A stretch of DNA of 64,000 bases from NCBI GenBank assembly GCA_965204915.1, contig OZ242023.1:930001-994000 (forward strand). Reading direction: 5' to 3'. Of this stretch, positions 34,165-43,510 are shown piece after piece. Both the position numbers and the translations under genes were made by a program. The DNA is from HK1 sp965204915 (GTDB lineage Bacteria; Pseudomonadota; Gammaproteobacteria; HK1). The notes under the pieces were generated by a model. That model was given only the letters and a program-made list of their open reading frames with translations. It had not been told where the DNA came from and ran no database searches. Within the stretch, counting starts at the first letter, position 1, and each line of letters opens with the position of its first letter.

Positions 34165-36821
34165 AGGAGCACGTCATCAGCCTGGAGGTGAAGGATCTGG
34201 CGGGCGGGTACGGCCGGGTGCCGATCCTGCACGGCATCGGGGTCGAGGTGGGCGAAGGCGAGGTGGTGGGGATCCTCGGTCACAACGGCATGGGGAAGTC
34301 CACGCTCCTGAAGACCCTGATGGGCCTCCTGCCCGCCCACGCCGGGTCCGTGCGGTACTACGGGGGCGAGATCACCCGCCTGCCTCCGAACGAGCGCGCG
34401 CGGCTCGGGATGGGATACGTGCCCCAGGGCCGGGGGATCTTCCCGCGGCTGTCGGTGCGGGAGAACCTGGCATTCGCCTGGCAGGACCACGACCGGGACG
34501 ACGAAGGAGCGGCGCTCGCGGCGCTGCTGGCGGACTTCCCCCGGCTCGAACCCCTGCTCGAACGCAAAGGCGAAACGCTTTCCGGCGGCGAGCAGCAGCT
34601 CCTGGCGCTGGCGCGCTGCCTGATGGGCGATCCCGGATTCCTTCTCCTCGATGAGCCCACCGAGGGGATCCAGCCCTCGATCGTCGAGGACGTGGCCCGG
34701 ACGCTGTCGAAGCTCAGGGACTCCCGGGCCCTGTCGATCCTGCTGGTCGAGCAGAACTTCGACTTCATCGCCGAGCTTTCGGATCGGGTCCTGGTGCTGG
34801 AGCGGGGCCGGATCACGGGCGAGCTGGCCCGTAGCGAGCTGACCGATCGGGCGAAGGTCGATCGGGTTCTCGGTTTCGGCGCCGCCCGCTCTCCGCGCCC
34901 TGCCGGCACCCTGACCGGCGGCGAGACGCCCGACCCGGCGGGCGCCGGACCTCGCCGAACCGAGGCGCCCCGCACGCCGTGGCCGCCGGCTCGAGCTCCG
35001 GCCCTCGTAGAACCCGGCCTGGCGTCGCCGCCCTCGCCCGGAAGCGCCGGCGTCTTGCCCGCGCATATCCAATCCACTGCTGCCTTGCGGCCCATGCAAA
35101 CGCCGCTGGCCGGGTCGACCCCGTTGGCCGAACCGGCGCCGTTGGCGGAGCCGGCGCCGTTGGCGGAGCCGAAGCCATGGATCAGGCCAGCGCCGCTGCC
35201 CCGGCCTGCCTCCGCCGCCTCGGCCGATGCAGTTGTCCCGGCCAACGCCCTTGGCCCCGGCCGACCCCCGCCGCCCCAACGCCACGGCCCCCATCCGGTG
35301 AGCACCATGACCATCAGACGCCCCGACCTCTCGCAGATGCGCGCCATGGCGGATCGCTTCGGGATGCGCCTGTCCGATGCCGAGCTCGACGAATTCCGCG
35401 AGATCATGGAGCCCTACATCCAGGCCTACGACCGGTTGGACGCCGCCCCCGACCACCTGCCCGAGGTCCGCTGGCCCAGGGCGCCGGGCTACCGTCCGTC
35501 ACCCGCCGAGAACCCGCTCAACGCCTGGTACTACAAGACGGAGGTCAGGGGAGCGCCGGACGGGCCGTTGCGCGGCAAGCGGATCGCCCTGAAGGACACG
35601 GTCTGCCTCGCGGGGGTGCCGATGATGAACGGCTCCTCGATCATGGAGGGCTATACGCCGGAGATCGACGCCACCGTCGTCACCCGCATCCTGGAGGCGG
35701 GCGGGACCATCGCCGGCAAGGCCCATTGCGAGAACTTCTGCCTCTCGGGCGGCTCGCACACCAACGCCGCCGGCCCGGTGCACAACCCCTGGAAGCAGGG
35801 CTGGACGGCGGGCGGCTCCTCCAGCGGATCGGCCGCCCTGGTGGCGGCGGGAGAGGTGGACATGGCGATCGCGGGCGACCAGGGGGGCTCCATCCGCATC
35901 CCCTCGTCGAACTGCGGCGTCTGCGGGATGAAGCCCACCCACGGTCTCGTGCCCTATACCGGGATCATGCCGATCGAGCAGACCCTCGACTGCGTGGGGC
36001 CGGTCACCGCCACCGTGGCCGACAACGCCCTGTTCCTGGAGGTGCTGGCAGGGGAGGACGGCCTCGACCCGCGCCAGTACGGCCCGCGGATCCACCGGTA
36101 CACCGAGGCGCTGGGCCGGGGCTGCGCCGGCCTGCGGATCGGGATCCTGAAGGAGGGCTTCCACCGTCCGGAGAGCGAGGCGGACGTGGATCGGAAGGTG
36201 CTGGACGCGGCGGAGCGGTTCCGCGGCCTCGGCGCGCACGTGCGGGAGGTCTCCGTCGAGGAGCACCCCTTCGCGCTCGATCTGTGGACGGCCATCGCCG
36301 TCGAGGGGCTCCAGAACCTGATGATGCGCGGGAACGGTTCCGGAACGAACTACCGGGGCCTGTTCCTGCCCTCGATGATCGACCGGGTGGCCACTTGGCG
36401 GCACCGGGCCGACGAGCTGTCCCATTCCCTCAAGACCTGCATGTTCCTCGGCGAGCACTTCCAGGACGCCTGCCGGGGCCGCTACTACGGCAAGGCGCAG
36501 AACCTGGTGCGCCACGTCACGCGCAAGTACCTGGAAGCACTGGAGGAGGTGGACCTGCTGCTGATGCCGACGGTGCCGATGAAGGCGCAGCCGATCCCGC
36601 CCGCGGACTGCTCCACCGCCCTCTACGTGCAGCGCGCCTTCGAGATGGTCGGCAACACCGCTCCGTTCAACGCGGCCGGGCTGCCGGCGATGTCCATCCC
36701 CTGCGGCCTCGCGGAGGGCCTGCCCATCGGCATGATGCTGGTCGGCCCCCACTATGGGGAGATGGCGATCTACCAGGCGGCGCAGGCCTTCGAGCTGAGC
36801 GCCGACTGGCGCACCCGGTGA
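34158..36821 (+). CDS. ABC ATPase (LivF/UrtE type) in one frame with an amidase: probable fusion protein
   Basis: A single 888-codon frame without stops. Start ATG 34158 follows AGGAAGG. Residues ~1-240 are a complete LivF/UrtE ATPase: Walker A GHNGMGKST, signature LSGGEQQLLALARCL, Walker B FLLLDEPTEGIQPS, and LLVEQNFDFIAEL. Residues ~241-383 are a Pro/Ala-rich linker with three 18-bp repeats (PLAEPA, 35121-35174). Residues ~384-887 are an amidase-signature enzyme (see the entry at 35307). In related transporters the ATPase stops near the RVLGFG point, where this one reads on. Either it is a real transporter-enzyme fusion, or the amidase is also started internally at 35307. The domains are certain; expression as one chain is inference. 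Confidence 0.8.
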   Translation: MAQEHVISLEVKDLAGGYGRVPILHGIGVEVGEGEVVGILGHNGMGKSTLLKTLMGLLPAHAGSVRYYGGEITRLPPNERARLGMGYVPQGRGIFPRLSVRENLAFAWQDHDRDDEGAALAALLADFPRLEPLLERKGETLSGGEQQLLALARCLMGDPGFLLLDEPTEGIQPSIVEDVARTLSKLRDSRALSILLVEQNFDFIAELSDRVLVLERGRITGELARSELTDRAKVDRVLGFGAARSPRPAGTLTGGETPDPAGAGPRRTEAPRTPWPPARAPALVEPGLASPPSPGSAGVLPAHIQSTAALRPMQTPLAGSTPLAEPAPLAEPAPLAEPKPWIRPAPLPRPASAASADAVVPANALGPGRPPPPQRHGPHPVSTMTIRRPDLSQMRAMADRFGMRLSDAELDEFREIMEPYIQAYDRLDAAPDHLPEVRWPRAPGYRPSPAENPLNAWYYKTEVRGAPDGPLRGKRIALKDTVCLAGVPMMNGSSIMEGYTPEIDATVVTRILEAGGTIAGKAHCENFCLSGGSHTNAAGPVHNPWKQGWTAGGSSSGSAALVAAGEVDMAIAGDQGGSIRIPSSNCGVCGMKPTHGLVPYTGIMPIEQTLDCVGPVTATVADNALFLEVLAGEDGLDPRQYGPRIHRYTEALGRGCAGLRIGILKEGFHRPESEADVDRKVLDAAERFRGLGAHVREVSVEEHPFALDLWTAIAVEGLQNLMMRGNGSGTNYRGLFLPSMIDRVATWRHRADELSHSLKTCMFLGEHFQDACRGRYYGKAQNLVRHVTRKYLEALEEVDLLLMPTVPMKAQPIPPADCSTALYVQRAFEMVGNTAPFNAAGLPAMSIPCGLAEGLPIGMMLVGPHYGEMAIYQAAQAFELSADWRTR
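35307..36821 (+). other. Amidase domain (amidase signature family); possible internal start
   Basis: 504 residues from ATG 35307 (weak GGTGAG upstream) resemble the nitrile-cluster amidases of Rhodococcus type along their whole length: MRAMADRFGMRLSDAELDEF, ENPLNAWY, RIALKDTVCLAGVPMMNGS (catalytic Lys), TAGGSSSGSAALVAAGEVD and AGDQGGSIRIPSSNCGVCG (cis-Ser and nucleophile Ser), GLVPYTGIMPIEQTLD. It hydrolyses an amide to acid plus ammonia. Substrate specificity is not readable. It would act on cargo of the transporter to which it is joined. Confidence 0.85.
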
Positions 36822-36951
36822 CGGAGGACGGCACCCCCCGCCGACTCTCCGAAACACGGGCGCCACGGGTCGATTTCGCCGGCGTTCCGGTAGCCCGCGC
36901 GGTGCATCGCGGCGATTCCACGAATCGGCGGAAACCGTCGAATGGAGGCAA

Positions 36952-38895
<1,944 letters not shown>

Positions 38896-39033
38896 ATCGC
38901 CCGCACCGGGAGATCCATCCGCCACGGCCCCGCACGCACCGGAGGGGTAGGGAGCGGGCGGGTCCCTCGTCCGTCCGTGGTTCGATACGCCCGCCTGCGT
39001 TATCTTGCCTCTGCATTACTCGGAGGAATCACG

Positions 39034-39180
39034 ATGCCGGCATCCGAACGGCTCACCACCACCGTTTCGACGAAGGGCCAGGTCGTCCTGCCCAAGGCGG
39101 GTGGCGGAGCCTTGAGAAACATTCGAAGACGAGAACCTCGTTCCATCGGCAGGACACGGCGATGTTCGACACCGGCATGA
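39034..39180 (+). pseudogene. Truncated AbrB/MazE-type antitoxin remnant
   Basis: A strong ribosome-binding site (CGGAGGAATCACG) and ATG 39034 lead into MPASERLTTTVSTKGQVVLPKA, the start of an AbrB/SpoVT-like antitoxin. The match breaks off after about 22 residues, where PKAIR.. would be expected, and the frame runs out-of-family to 39180, overlapping the next gene's start. No toxin gene follows. The fragment may now only supply a promoter or leader for the dehydrogenase. The 38896-39033 stretch holds nothing else. Confidence 0.7.
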
Positions 39181-40325
39181 GATTCGCGCTCGGCGACGAG
39201 ATCGGGGCGCTCAGGGACACCGTCCACCGCTTCGCGCAGGCGAAGATCGCGCCGCGGGCGGGCGAGATCGACGCCGCCAACGAGTTCCCGTGTGACTTGT
39301 GGGAAGCGCTCGGCGCGCTCGGGCTGCACGGGATCACCGTCGAGGAGGAGCTCGGCGGGGCGGGGATGGGCTACCTCGCCCACGTGGTCGCGATGGAGGA
39401 GCTGAGCCGCGCCTCGGCCTCGGTGGGGCTGTCCTACGGCGCGCATTCGAATCTCTGCGTGAACCAGATCCGGCGCAACGGCAGCGACGCGCAGCGCCGG
39501 CGCCACCTCCCGAAGCTCCTCTCCGGCGAGCACGTCGGCGCCCTGGCGATGAGCGAGCCGGGCGCCGGCTCCGACGTGGTCTCGATGAAGCTGCGCGCGG
39601 AGAAGCGCAACGACCGATACCTGCTGAACGGCAGCAAGATGTGGATCACCAACGGCCCGGACGCGAACGTGCTGGTGGTCTACGCCAAGACCGACCCGGA
39701 TGCCGGCCCGCGCGGCATCACCGCGTTCATCGTCGAGCGCGGGTTCGCGGGCTTCTCCACCGCGCCGAAGCTCGACAAGCTCGGGATGCGCGGCTCGAAC
39801 ACCTGCGAGCTGGTGTTCGAGGACTGCGAGGTGCCCTACGGGAACGTGCTCGGCGAGGAGGGCCGCGGAGCCGCCGTGCTGATGTCGGGCCTCGACTATG
39901 AACGGGTGGTGCTCGCGGGCGGCCCGCTGGGGATCATGGCCGCGTGCATGGACGTGGTGATGCCCTACGTGCACCAGCGCCGGCAGTTCGGCCGGGCGAT
40001 TGGCGAGTTCCAGCTCGTGCAGGGCAAGGTGGCCGACATGTACACGACCCTGAACGCCTGCCGCGCCTACGTCTACGCGGTGGCCGCCGCCTGCGACCGC
40101 GGGGAGACCACCCGCAAGGACGCGGCGGGCTGCATCCTCTACGCGGCGGAGAAGGCGACGGCGTGCGCGCTGGACGCCATTCAGCTCCTCGGCGGCGCCG
40201 GCTACGTGAACGACTCCCCGACCGGAAGGTTGCTGCGCGACGCGAAGCTCTACGAAATCGGGGCGGGCACCTCGGAGATCCGCCGGATGCTGATCGGGCG
40301 CGAGCTGTTCGAGGAGAGCGCCTGA
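39162..40325 (+). CDS. liuA: Isovaleryl-CoA dehydrogenase-like acyl-CoA dehydrogenase
   Basis: 387-aa FAD enzyme. Features: GLHGITVEEELGGAGMGYLAHVVAMEELSRASASVGLSYGAHSNLCVNQI, very typical of isovaleryl-CoA dehydrogenase; AMSEPGAGSDVVSM; KMWITNGPDANVLVVYAKTD; and catalytic-base region LDYERVVLAGGPLGIM with the Glu in the position used by IVD. It converts isovaleryl-CoA to 3-methylcrotonyl-CoA in leucine breakdown, passing electrons to ETF. The next step's carboxylase beta subunit is encoded 4.4 kb downstream, separated by an unrelated module. ATG 39162 follows AGGACAC. Confidence 0.92.
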   Translation: MFDTGMRFALGDEIGALRDTVHRFAQAKIAPRAGEIDAANEFPCDLWEALGALGLHGITVEEELGGAGMGYLAHVVAMEELSRASASVGLSYGAHSNLCVNQIRRNGSDAQRRRHLPKLLSGEHVGALAMSEPGAGSDVVSMKLRAEKRNDRYLLNGSKMWITNGPDANVLVVYAKTDPDAGPRGITAFIVERGFAGFSTAPKLDKLGMRGSNTCELVFEDCEVPYGNVLGEEGRGAAVLMSGLDYERVVLAGGPLGIMAACMDVVMPYVHQRRQFGRAIGEFQLVQGKVADMYTTLNACRAYVYAVAAACDRGETTRKDAAGCILYAAEKATACALDAIQLLGGAGYVNDSPTGRLLRDAKLYEIGAGTSEIRRMLIGRELFEESA

Positions 40326-40479
40326 CGGGCCGGATGCACCCACCCGTCCACGCCCGGGCGGTTCCGATTGCCGCTACACACGGCGCACCGGATAATCCGC
40401 CCCTTCGTTCGAGATCGTTCACCCTCCGCACCGGCTCCCGATCCTTCGGGTCGAGCCGGCCGGACGCGGGACTTCCGAC

Positions 40480-40929
40480 ATGCGGAAACGGATGCAGGCG
40501 CAAGAGCGCCAGACCCATGAAAGGCTGAGCCGTGACGAAACGCCCGCGGGCGGCTCCGACCGGGGCTTCGGCATCGTCTTCGCCGTCGTGTTCGCCGCCG
40601 TCGGCCTGTTCCCGCTGCTCGGCGGCGGACCGCCTCGCGGGTGGTCGCTTGCCGTTGCCGGCGCGTTCCTGGCCGTGGCGCTCGTCAGGGCGCACTGGCT
40701 GGCGCCGCTCAACCGGCTCTGGACGAGGTTCGGCCTGCTTCTCCACCGTATCGTCAGCCCGCTGGTCATGGCGGTGATCTACTTCGGGGTGGTGACCCCG
40801 ACCGGCCTCGTCATGCGCGCCCTGGGCAAGGATCCGCTCCGCCTGCGATACGATCCGGACGCCGAGAGCTACTGGATCCACCGCGACCCGCCGGGACCGG
40901 AGCGTGAGTCGATGACGAACCAGTTCTGA
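40480..40929 (+). CDS. SxtJ-family membrane protein
   Basis: 149-aa protein with three predicted spans (GIVFAVVFAAVGLFPLL; WSLAVAGAFLAVALVRA; IVSPLVMAVIYFGVVTPTGLVMR). The last span and the motif TPTGLVMRALGKDPLRLRYDPDAESYW are typical of SxtJ-family proteins first named in saxitoxin clusters. The start is uncertain (ATG 40480 or 40495). It is followed by DUF5989, a NodU/SxtI-type carbamoyltransferase and an SGNH hydrolase, the usual order of this widespread but undefined module. Confidence 0.85.
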   Translation: MRKRMQAQERQTHERLSRDETPAGGSDRGFGIVFAVVFAAVGLFPLLGGGPPRGWSLAVAGAFLAVALVRAHWLAPLNRLWTRFGLLLHRIVSPLVMAVIYFGVVTPTGLVMRALGKDPLRLRYDPDAESYWIHRDPPGPERESMTNQF

Positions 40930-40966
40930 GCCGGACGAGCGGCGCCCGGCAACCGCCGATGCGGCC

Positions 40967-41014
40967 GGCAACCGCTGACGCGGTTGCTTGGCGATTCCGC
41001 TGGGCGGAATCGCG
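40967..41014 (+). repeat. 48-bp double-hairpin repeat (REP-like), copy A
   Basis: Two adjacent dyads, GCAACCG-N5-CGGTTGC and GCGATTCCGC-TGG-GCGGAATCGC. Copy B (41073-41120) lies in the same 274-bp gap (40930-41203), together with several degenerate GGC(A/G)ACCGC.GA.GCGG half-units. Copies C and D are inside the carbamoyltransferase gene. Confidence 0.85.
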
Positions 41015-41072
41015 GGGCGACCGCTGGTACGGTCGGCAACCGCTGATGCGGCCGGCGACCGCCGATGCGGTC

Positions 41073-41120
41073 GGCAACCGCTGGCGCGGTTGCCTGGCGA
41101 TTCCGCTGGGCGGAATCGCG
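41073..41120 (+). repeat. 48-bp double-hairpin repeat (REP-like), copy B
   Basis: Nearly identical to copy A (46 of 48 bases) and in the same orientation, 106 bp downstream. It ends 83 bp before the DUF5989 start codon. Confidence 0.85.
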
Positions 41121-41203
41121 AGCGCCCCGGTCAGCGTCGCGAACGGGGAATGCCGGCGCGGCCGGGCCGGGGGAAACAGATCTGTTCTGCGAGGAGGTTT
41201 CCG

Positions 41204-41353
41204 ATGTCCTTTCTGTGCGAGCTGTGGGCCTTCATGCGGGTGCGCAAGAAGTACTGGCTGTTCCCGGTCATCGTCACGATGCTGGCGTTGGGTGGGCTGA
41301 TCGTGCTGAGCCAGACCAGCGCGGTGGCGCCGATGATCTACACGATCTTCTGA
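41204..41353 (+). CDS. DUF5989 small membrane protein (SxtK-like position)
   Basis: 49-aa protein with a strong GAGGAGG ribosome-binding site. It reads MSFLCELWAFMRVRKKYWLFPVIV and then a hydrophobic span to its end, matching DUF5989 in length and in the ELWxFMRxRKKYWLxP pattern. In other genomes it sits between sxtJ-type and carbamoyltransferase genes, as here. It is predicted to be a one-span membrane protein of unknown role, and easily missed because of its size. Confidence 0.88.
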   Translation: MSFLCELWAFMRVRKKYWLFPVIVTMLALGGLIVLSQTSAVAPMIYTIF

Positions 41354-41405
41354 GGCGCGCGGGTCCGTCGCGTGAACCGCCCGACCCGAACCGGCTGAGG
41401 CGAAG

Positions 41406-43499
41406 ATGCGGGTCCTCGGCCTCTCGGCGTTCTACCACGACAGCGCCGCGGCCCTGGTCGAGGGCGGGCGGATCGTCGCCGCCGCACAGGAGGAGCGCTT
41501 CACGCGCCGCAAGCACGATTCGGACTATCCCGCCAACGCCGTCGCCTGCTGCCTCGACCGGGCCGGCATCACGCTCGACGCGGTGGACCGGGTGGCGTTC
41601 TACGACAAGCCCTTCCTCAAGTTCGAGCGGCTGCTGGAAACGTACGTCGCATTCGCGCCGCGCGGGTTCCGCTCCTTCTCCATGGCCGTCCCGGTGTGGA
41701 TCAAGGAGAAGCTGTTCCAGAAGGACCTGCTGCGCCGCAAGCTGCGGGCGCTCGCCCCGGAGGTGGACTGGGACGCGAGGCTGCTGTTCGCCGAGCACCA
41801 CCAGTCGCACGCGGCCAGCGCGTTCTATCCCTCGCCCTTCCGCGACGCGGTGGTGCTCACCATGGACGGCGTCGGCGAATGGGCCACCACCTCGGCAGGC
41901 ATCGGCCACGGCAACGAGCTGGAGATGGTGCGCGAAATCCACTTCCCGCACTCCCTGGGGCTGCTCTACTCGGCGTTCACGTATTACACCGGCTTCAAGG
42001 TGAATTCCGGCGAGTACAAGGTGATGGGCCTGGCGCCCTATGGAGAGCCGAAGTACGCCCGCGCCATCCTCGACCACCTGATCGATCTCAAGCCGGACGG
42101 GACGTTCCGGCTCGACCTCGGCTACTTCGACTACTGCACCGGGCTCACGATGACCAACGGCCGCTTCGACGCGCTGTTCGGCGGCCCGGCGCGCAAGCCG
42201 GAGGAGCCGCTCACGCAGCGGCACATGGACCTGGCGGCCTCGGTGCAGGCGGTGACCGAGGAAGCGGTGCTGCGCCTGACCCGCTCGCTGCGCGAGGAGA
42301 CCGGCATCCCCTACCTGTGCCTCGCGGGCGGCGTCGCGCTCAACTGCGTCGCCAACGGCAAGGTCCTTCGGGACGGCCGCTTCGACGATCTCTGGGTGCA
42401 GCCGGCGGCGGGCGACGCCGGGGGCGCGCTGGGCGCCGCGCTGGCGGCAAGCGGCGACCGCTGGCGCGGTCGCTTGGCGATTCCGCAGAGCGGAATCGCG
42501 GGTGCCCCAGCCAGTACCGCGGGAGGCGACCTCGGGCGCGGTTGCTTGGCGATTCCGCAGGGCGGAATCGCAGGTGCCCCAACCAGTACCGCAGGGGACG
42601 ACCTCGGGCGCGGTCGCCCCCCGGCCAGCCCCGCGGGCGGCGACGCCGGACAGGACGCCTTCCTCGGCCCCGAATTCGGCCCGGAGGAGGTTCGCGCCGC
42701 ATTCGATACGGCAAGTCGGACGGCTCGATTGAACGAGACGGGCGGCGACGCCATGCAGGGCGCCTTCCTCGGCCCCGAGTTCGGCCCGGAGGAGATTCGC
42801 GCCGCGCTCGATGCGGCAGGAGCGCGCTACGAAACGCTCGGCGACGAGGCGTTGATCGCCGCCACGGTCGAGGCGCTGGCGGCGGGCAAGGCGGTGGGCT
42901 GGTTCCAGGGCCGGATGGAGTTCGGCCCGCGCGCGCTCGGCAACCGGTCGATCCTGGCCGACGCGCGGTCACCCACCATGCAGAAGACCCTCAACCTCAA
43001 GATCAAGTACCGCGAATCCTTCCGCCCGTTCGCCCCGAGCGTGCCGCGCGCGGACGTCGCGGACTGGTTCGAGCTCGACCGCGACAGCCCCTACATGCTG
43101 CTCGTGGCCGGCGTGAATCCTGCGCGCCGCCGCGGCGAGGCCGAGACGCCGAACAACGCCCTGTCCGGCCTCGACCGCCTGAACGTGCCGCGCTCGGAGG
43201 TGCCCGCGGTGACCCACGTGGACTACTCCGCCCGCGTGCAGACCGTCCATCCCGAGACCAACCCGCGCTACCACGCGCTGCTGGAAGCGTTCAAGGCGAA
43301 GACGGGCTGCCCGGTGCTGGTGAACACCAGCTTCAACGTCCGTGGCGAGCCCATCGTGTGCACGCCCGCGGACGCCTTCCGCTGCTTCATGGGTACGGGC
43401 CTCGACTGCCTCGCCATCGGCAATTGCTTCCTGCGCAAGGAAGCGCAGGATCCGGCGCTCGTGGTCGAGGACCATGAGGATTCCTTCGAGCCGGATTGA
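41406..43499 (+). CDS. NodU/SxtI-family carbamoyltransferase with a repeat-derived insertion
   Basis: 697-aa O-carbamoyltransferase, using carbamoyl phosphate and ATP to carbamoylate a hydroxyl group. The N-terminal Kae1-like domain shows MRVLGLSAFYHDSAAALVEGG, AEHHQSHAASAFYPSPF and NSGEYKVMGLAPYGEP; the C-terminal domain shows GWFQGRMEFGPRALGNRSILAD and NTSFNVRGEPIVCTP. Between AGDAGGALGAALAAS and the second GDAMQGAFLGPEFGPEE lie about 95 extra residues made of two REP-like repeats and a duplicated copy of the following ~26 codons. The insertion is in frame and all catalytic motifs remain, so the enzyme may be active. The acceptor is unknown. Confidence 0.92.
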   Translation: MRVLGLSAFYHDSAAALVEGGRIVAAAQEERFTRRKHDSDYPANAVACCLDRAGITLDAVDRVAFYDKPFLKFERLLETYVAFAPRGFRSFSMAVPVWIKEKLFQKDLLRRKLRALAPEVDWDARLLFAEHHQSHAASAFYPSPFRDAVVLTMDGVGEWATTSAGIGHGNELEMVREIHFPHSLGLLYSAFTYYTGFKVNSGEYKVMGLAPYGEPKYARAILDHLIDLKPDGTFRLDLGYFDYCTGLTMTNGRFDALFGGPARKPEEPLTQRHMDLAASVQAVTEEAVLRLTRSLREETGIPYLCLAGGVALNCVANGKVLRDGRFDDLWVQPAAGDAGGALGAALAASGDRWRGRLAIPQSGIAGAPASTAGGDLGRGCLAIPQGGIAGAPTSTAGDDLGRGRPPASPAGGDAGQDAFLGPEFGPEEVRAAFDTASRTARLNETGGDAMQGAFLGPEFGPEEIRAALDAAGARYETLGDEALIAATVEALAAGKAVGWFQGRMEFGPRALGNRSILADARSPTMQKTLNLKIKYRESFRPFAPSVPRADVADWFELDRDSPYMLLVAGVNPARRRGEAETPNNALSGLDRLNVPRSEVPAVTHVDYSARVQTVHPETNPRYHALLEAFKAKTGCPVLVNTSFNVRGEPIVCTPADAFRCFMGTGLDCLAIGNCFLRKEAQDPALVVEDHEDSFEPD
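42453..42500 (+). repeat. 48-bp double-hairpin repeat (REP-like), copy C, inside the carbamoyltransferase CDS
   Basis: Same two dyads as copies A and B, here translated as DRWRGRLAIPQSGIA. A related unit follows 72 bp later. The insertion point is in the linker between the two enzyme domains. Confidence 0.85.
42525..42572 (+). repeat. 48-bp double-hairpin repeat (REP-like), copy D, inside the carbamoyltransferase CDS
   Basis: Repeats copy C with a 72-bp period, including the flanking GGTGCCCCA(G/A)CCAGTACCGC, so the coding insert grew by tandem duplication. The first dyad is degenerate (GGCGACCTCGGGCGCGGTTGC); the second is intact. Confidence 0.8.
42636..42818 (+). repeat. Direct repeat of codons in the carbamoyltransferase (GPEFGPEE region)
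   Basis: About 78 bp encoding GGDAGQDAFLGPEFGPEEVR (from 42636) recur 105 bp later as GGDAMQGAFLGPEFGPEEIR (from 42741). The second copy fits the family consensus. The first is the extra copy and has drifted. Confidence 0.85.
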
Positions 43500-43510
43500 C
43501 GGACAGGGGC

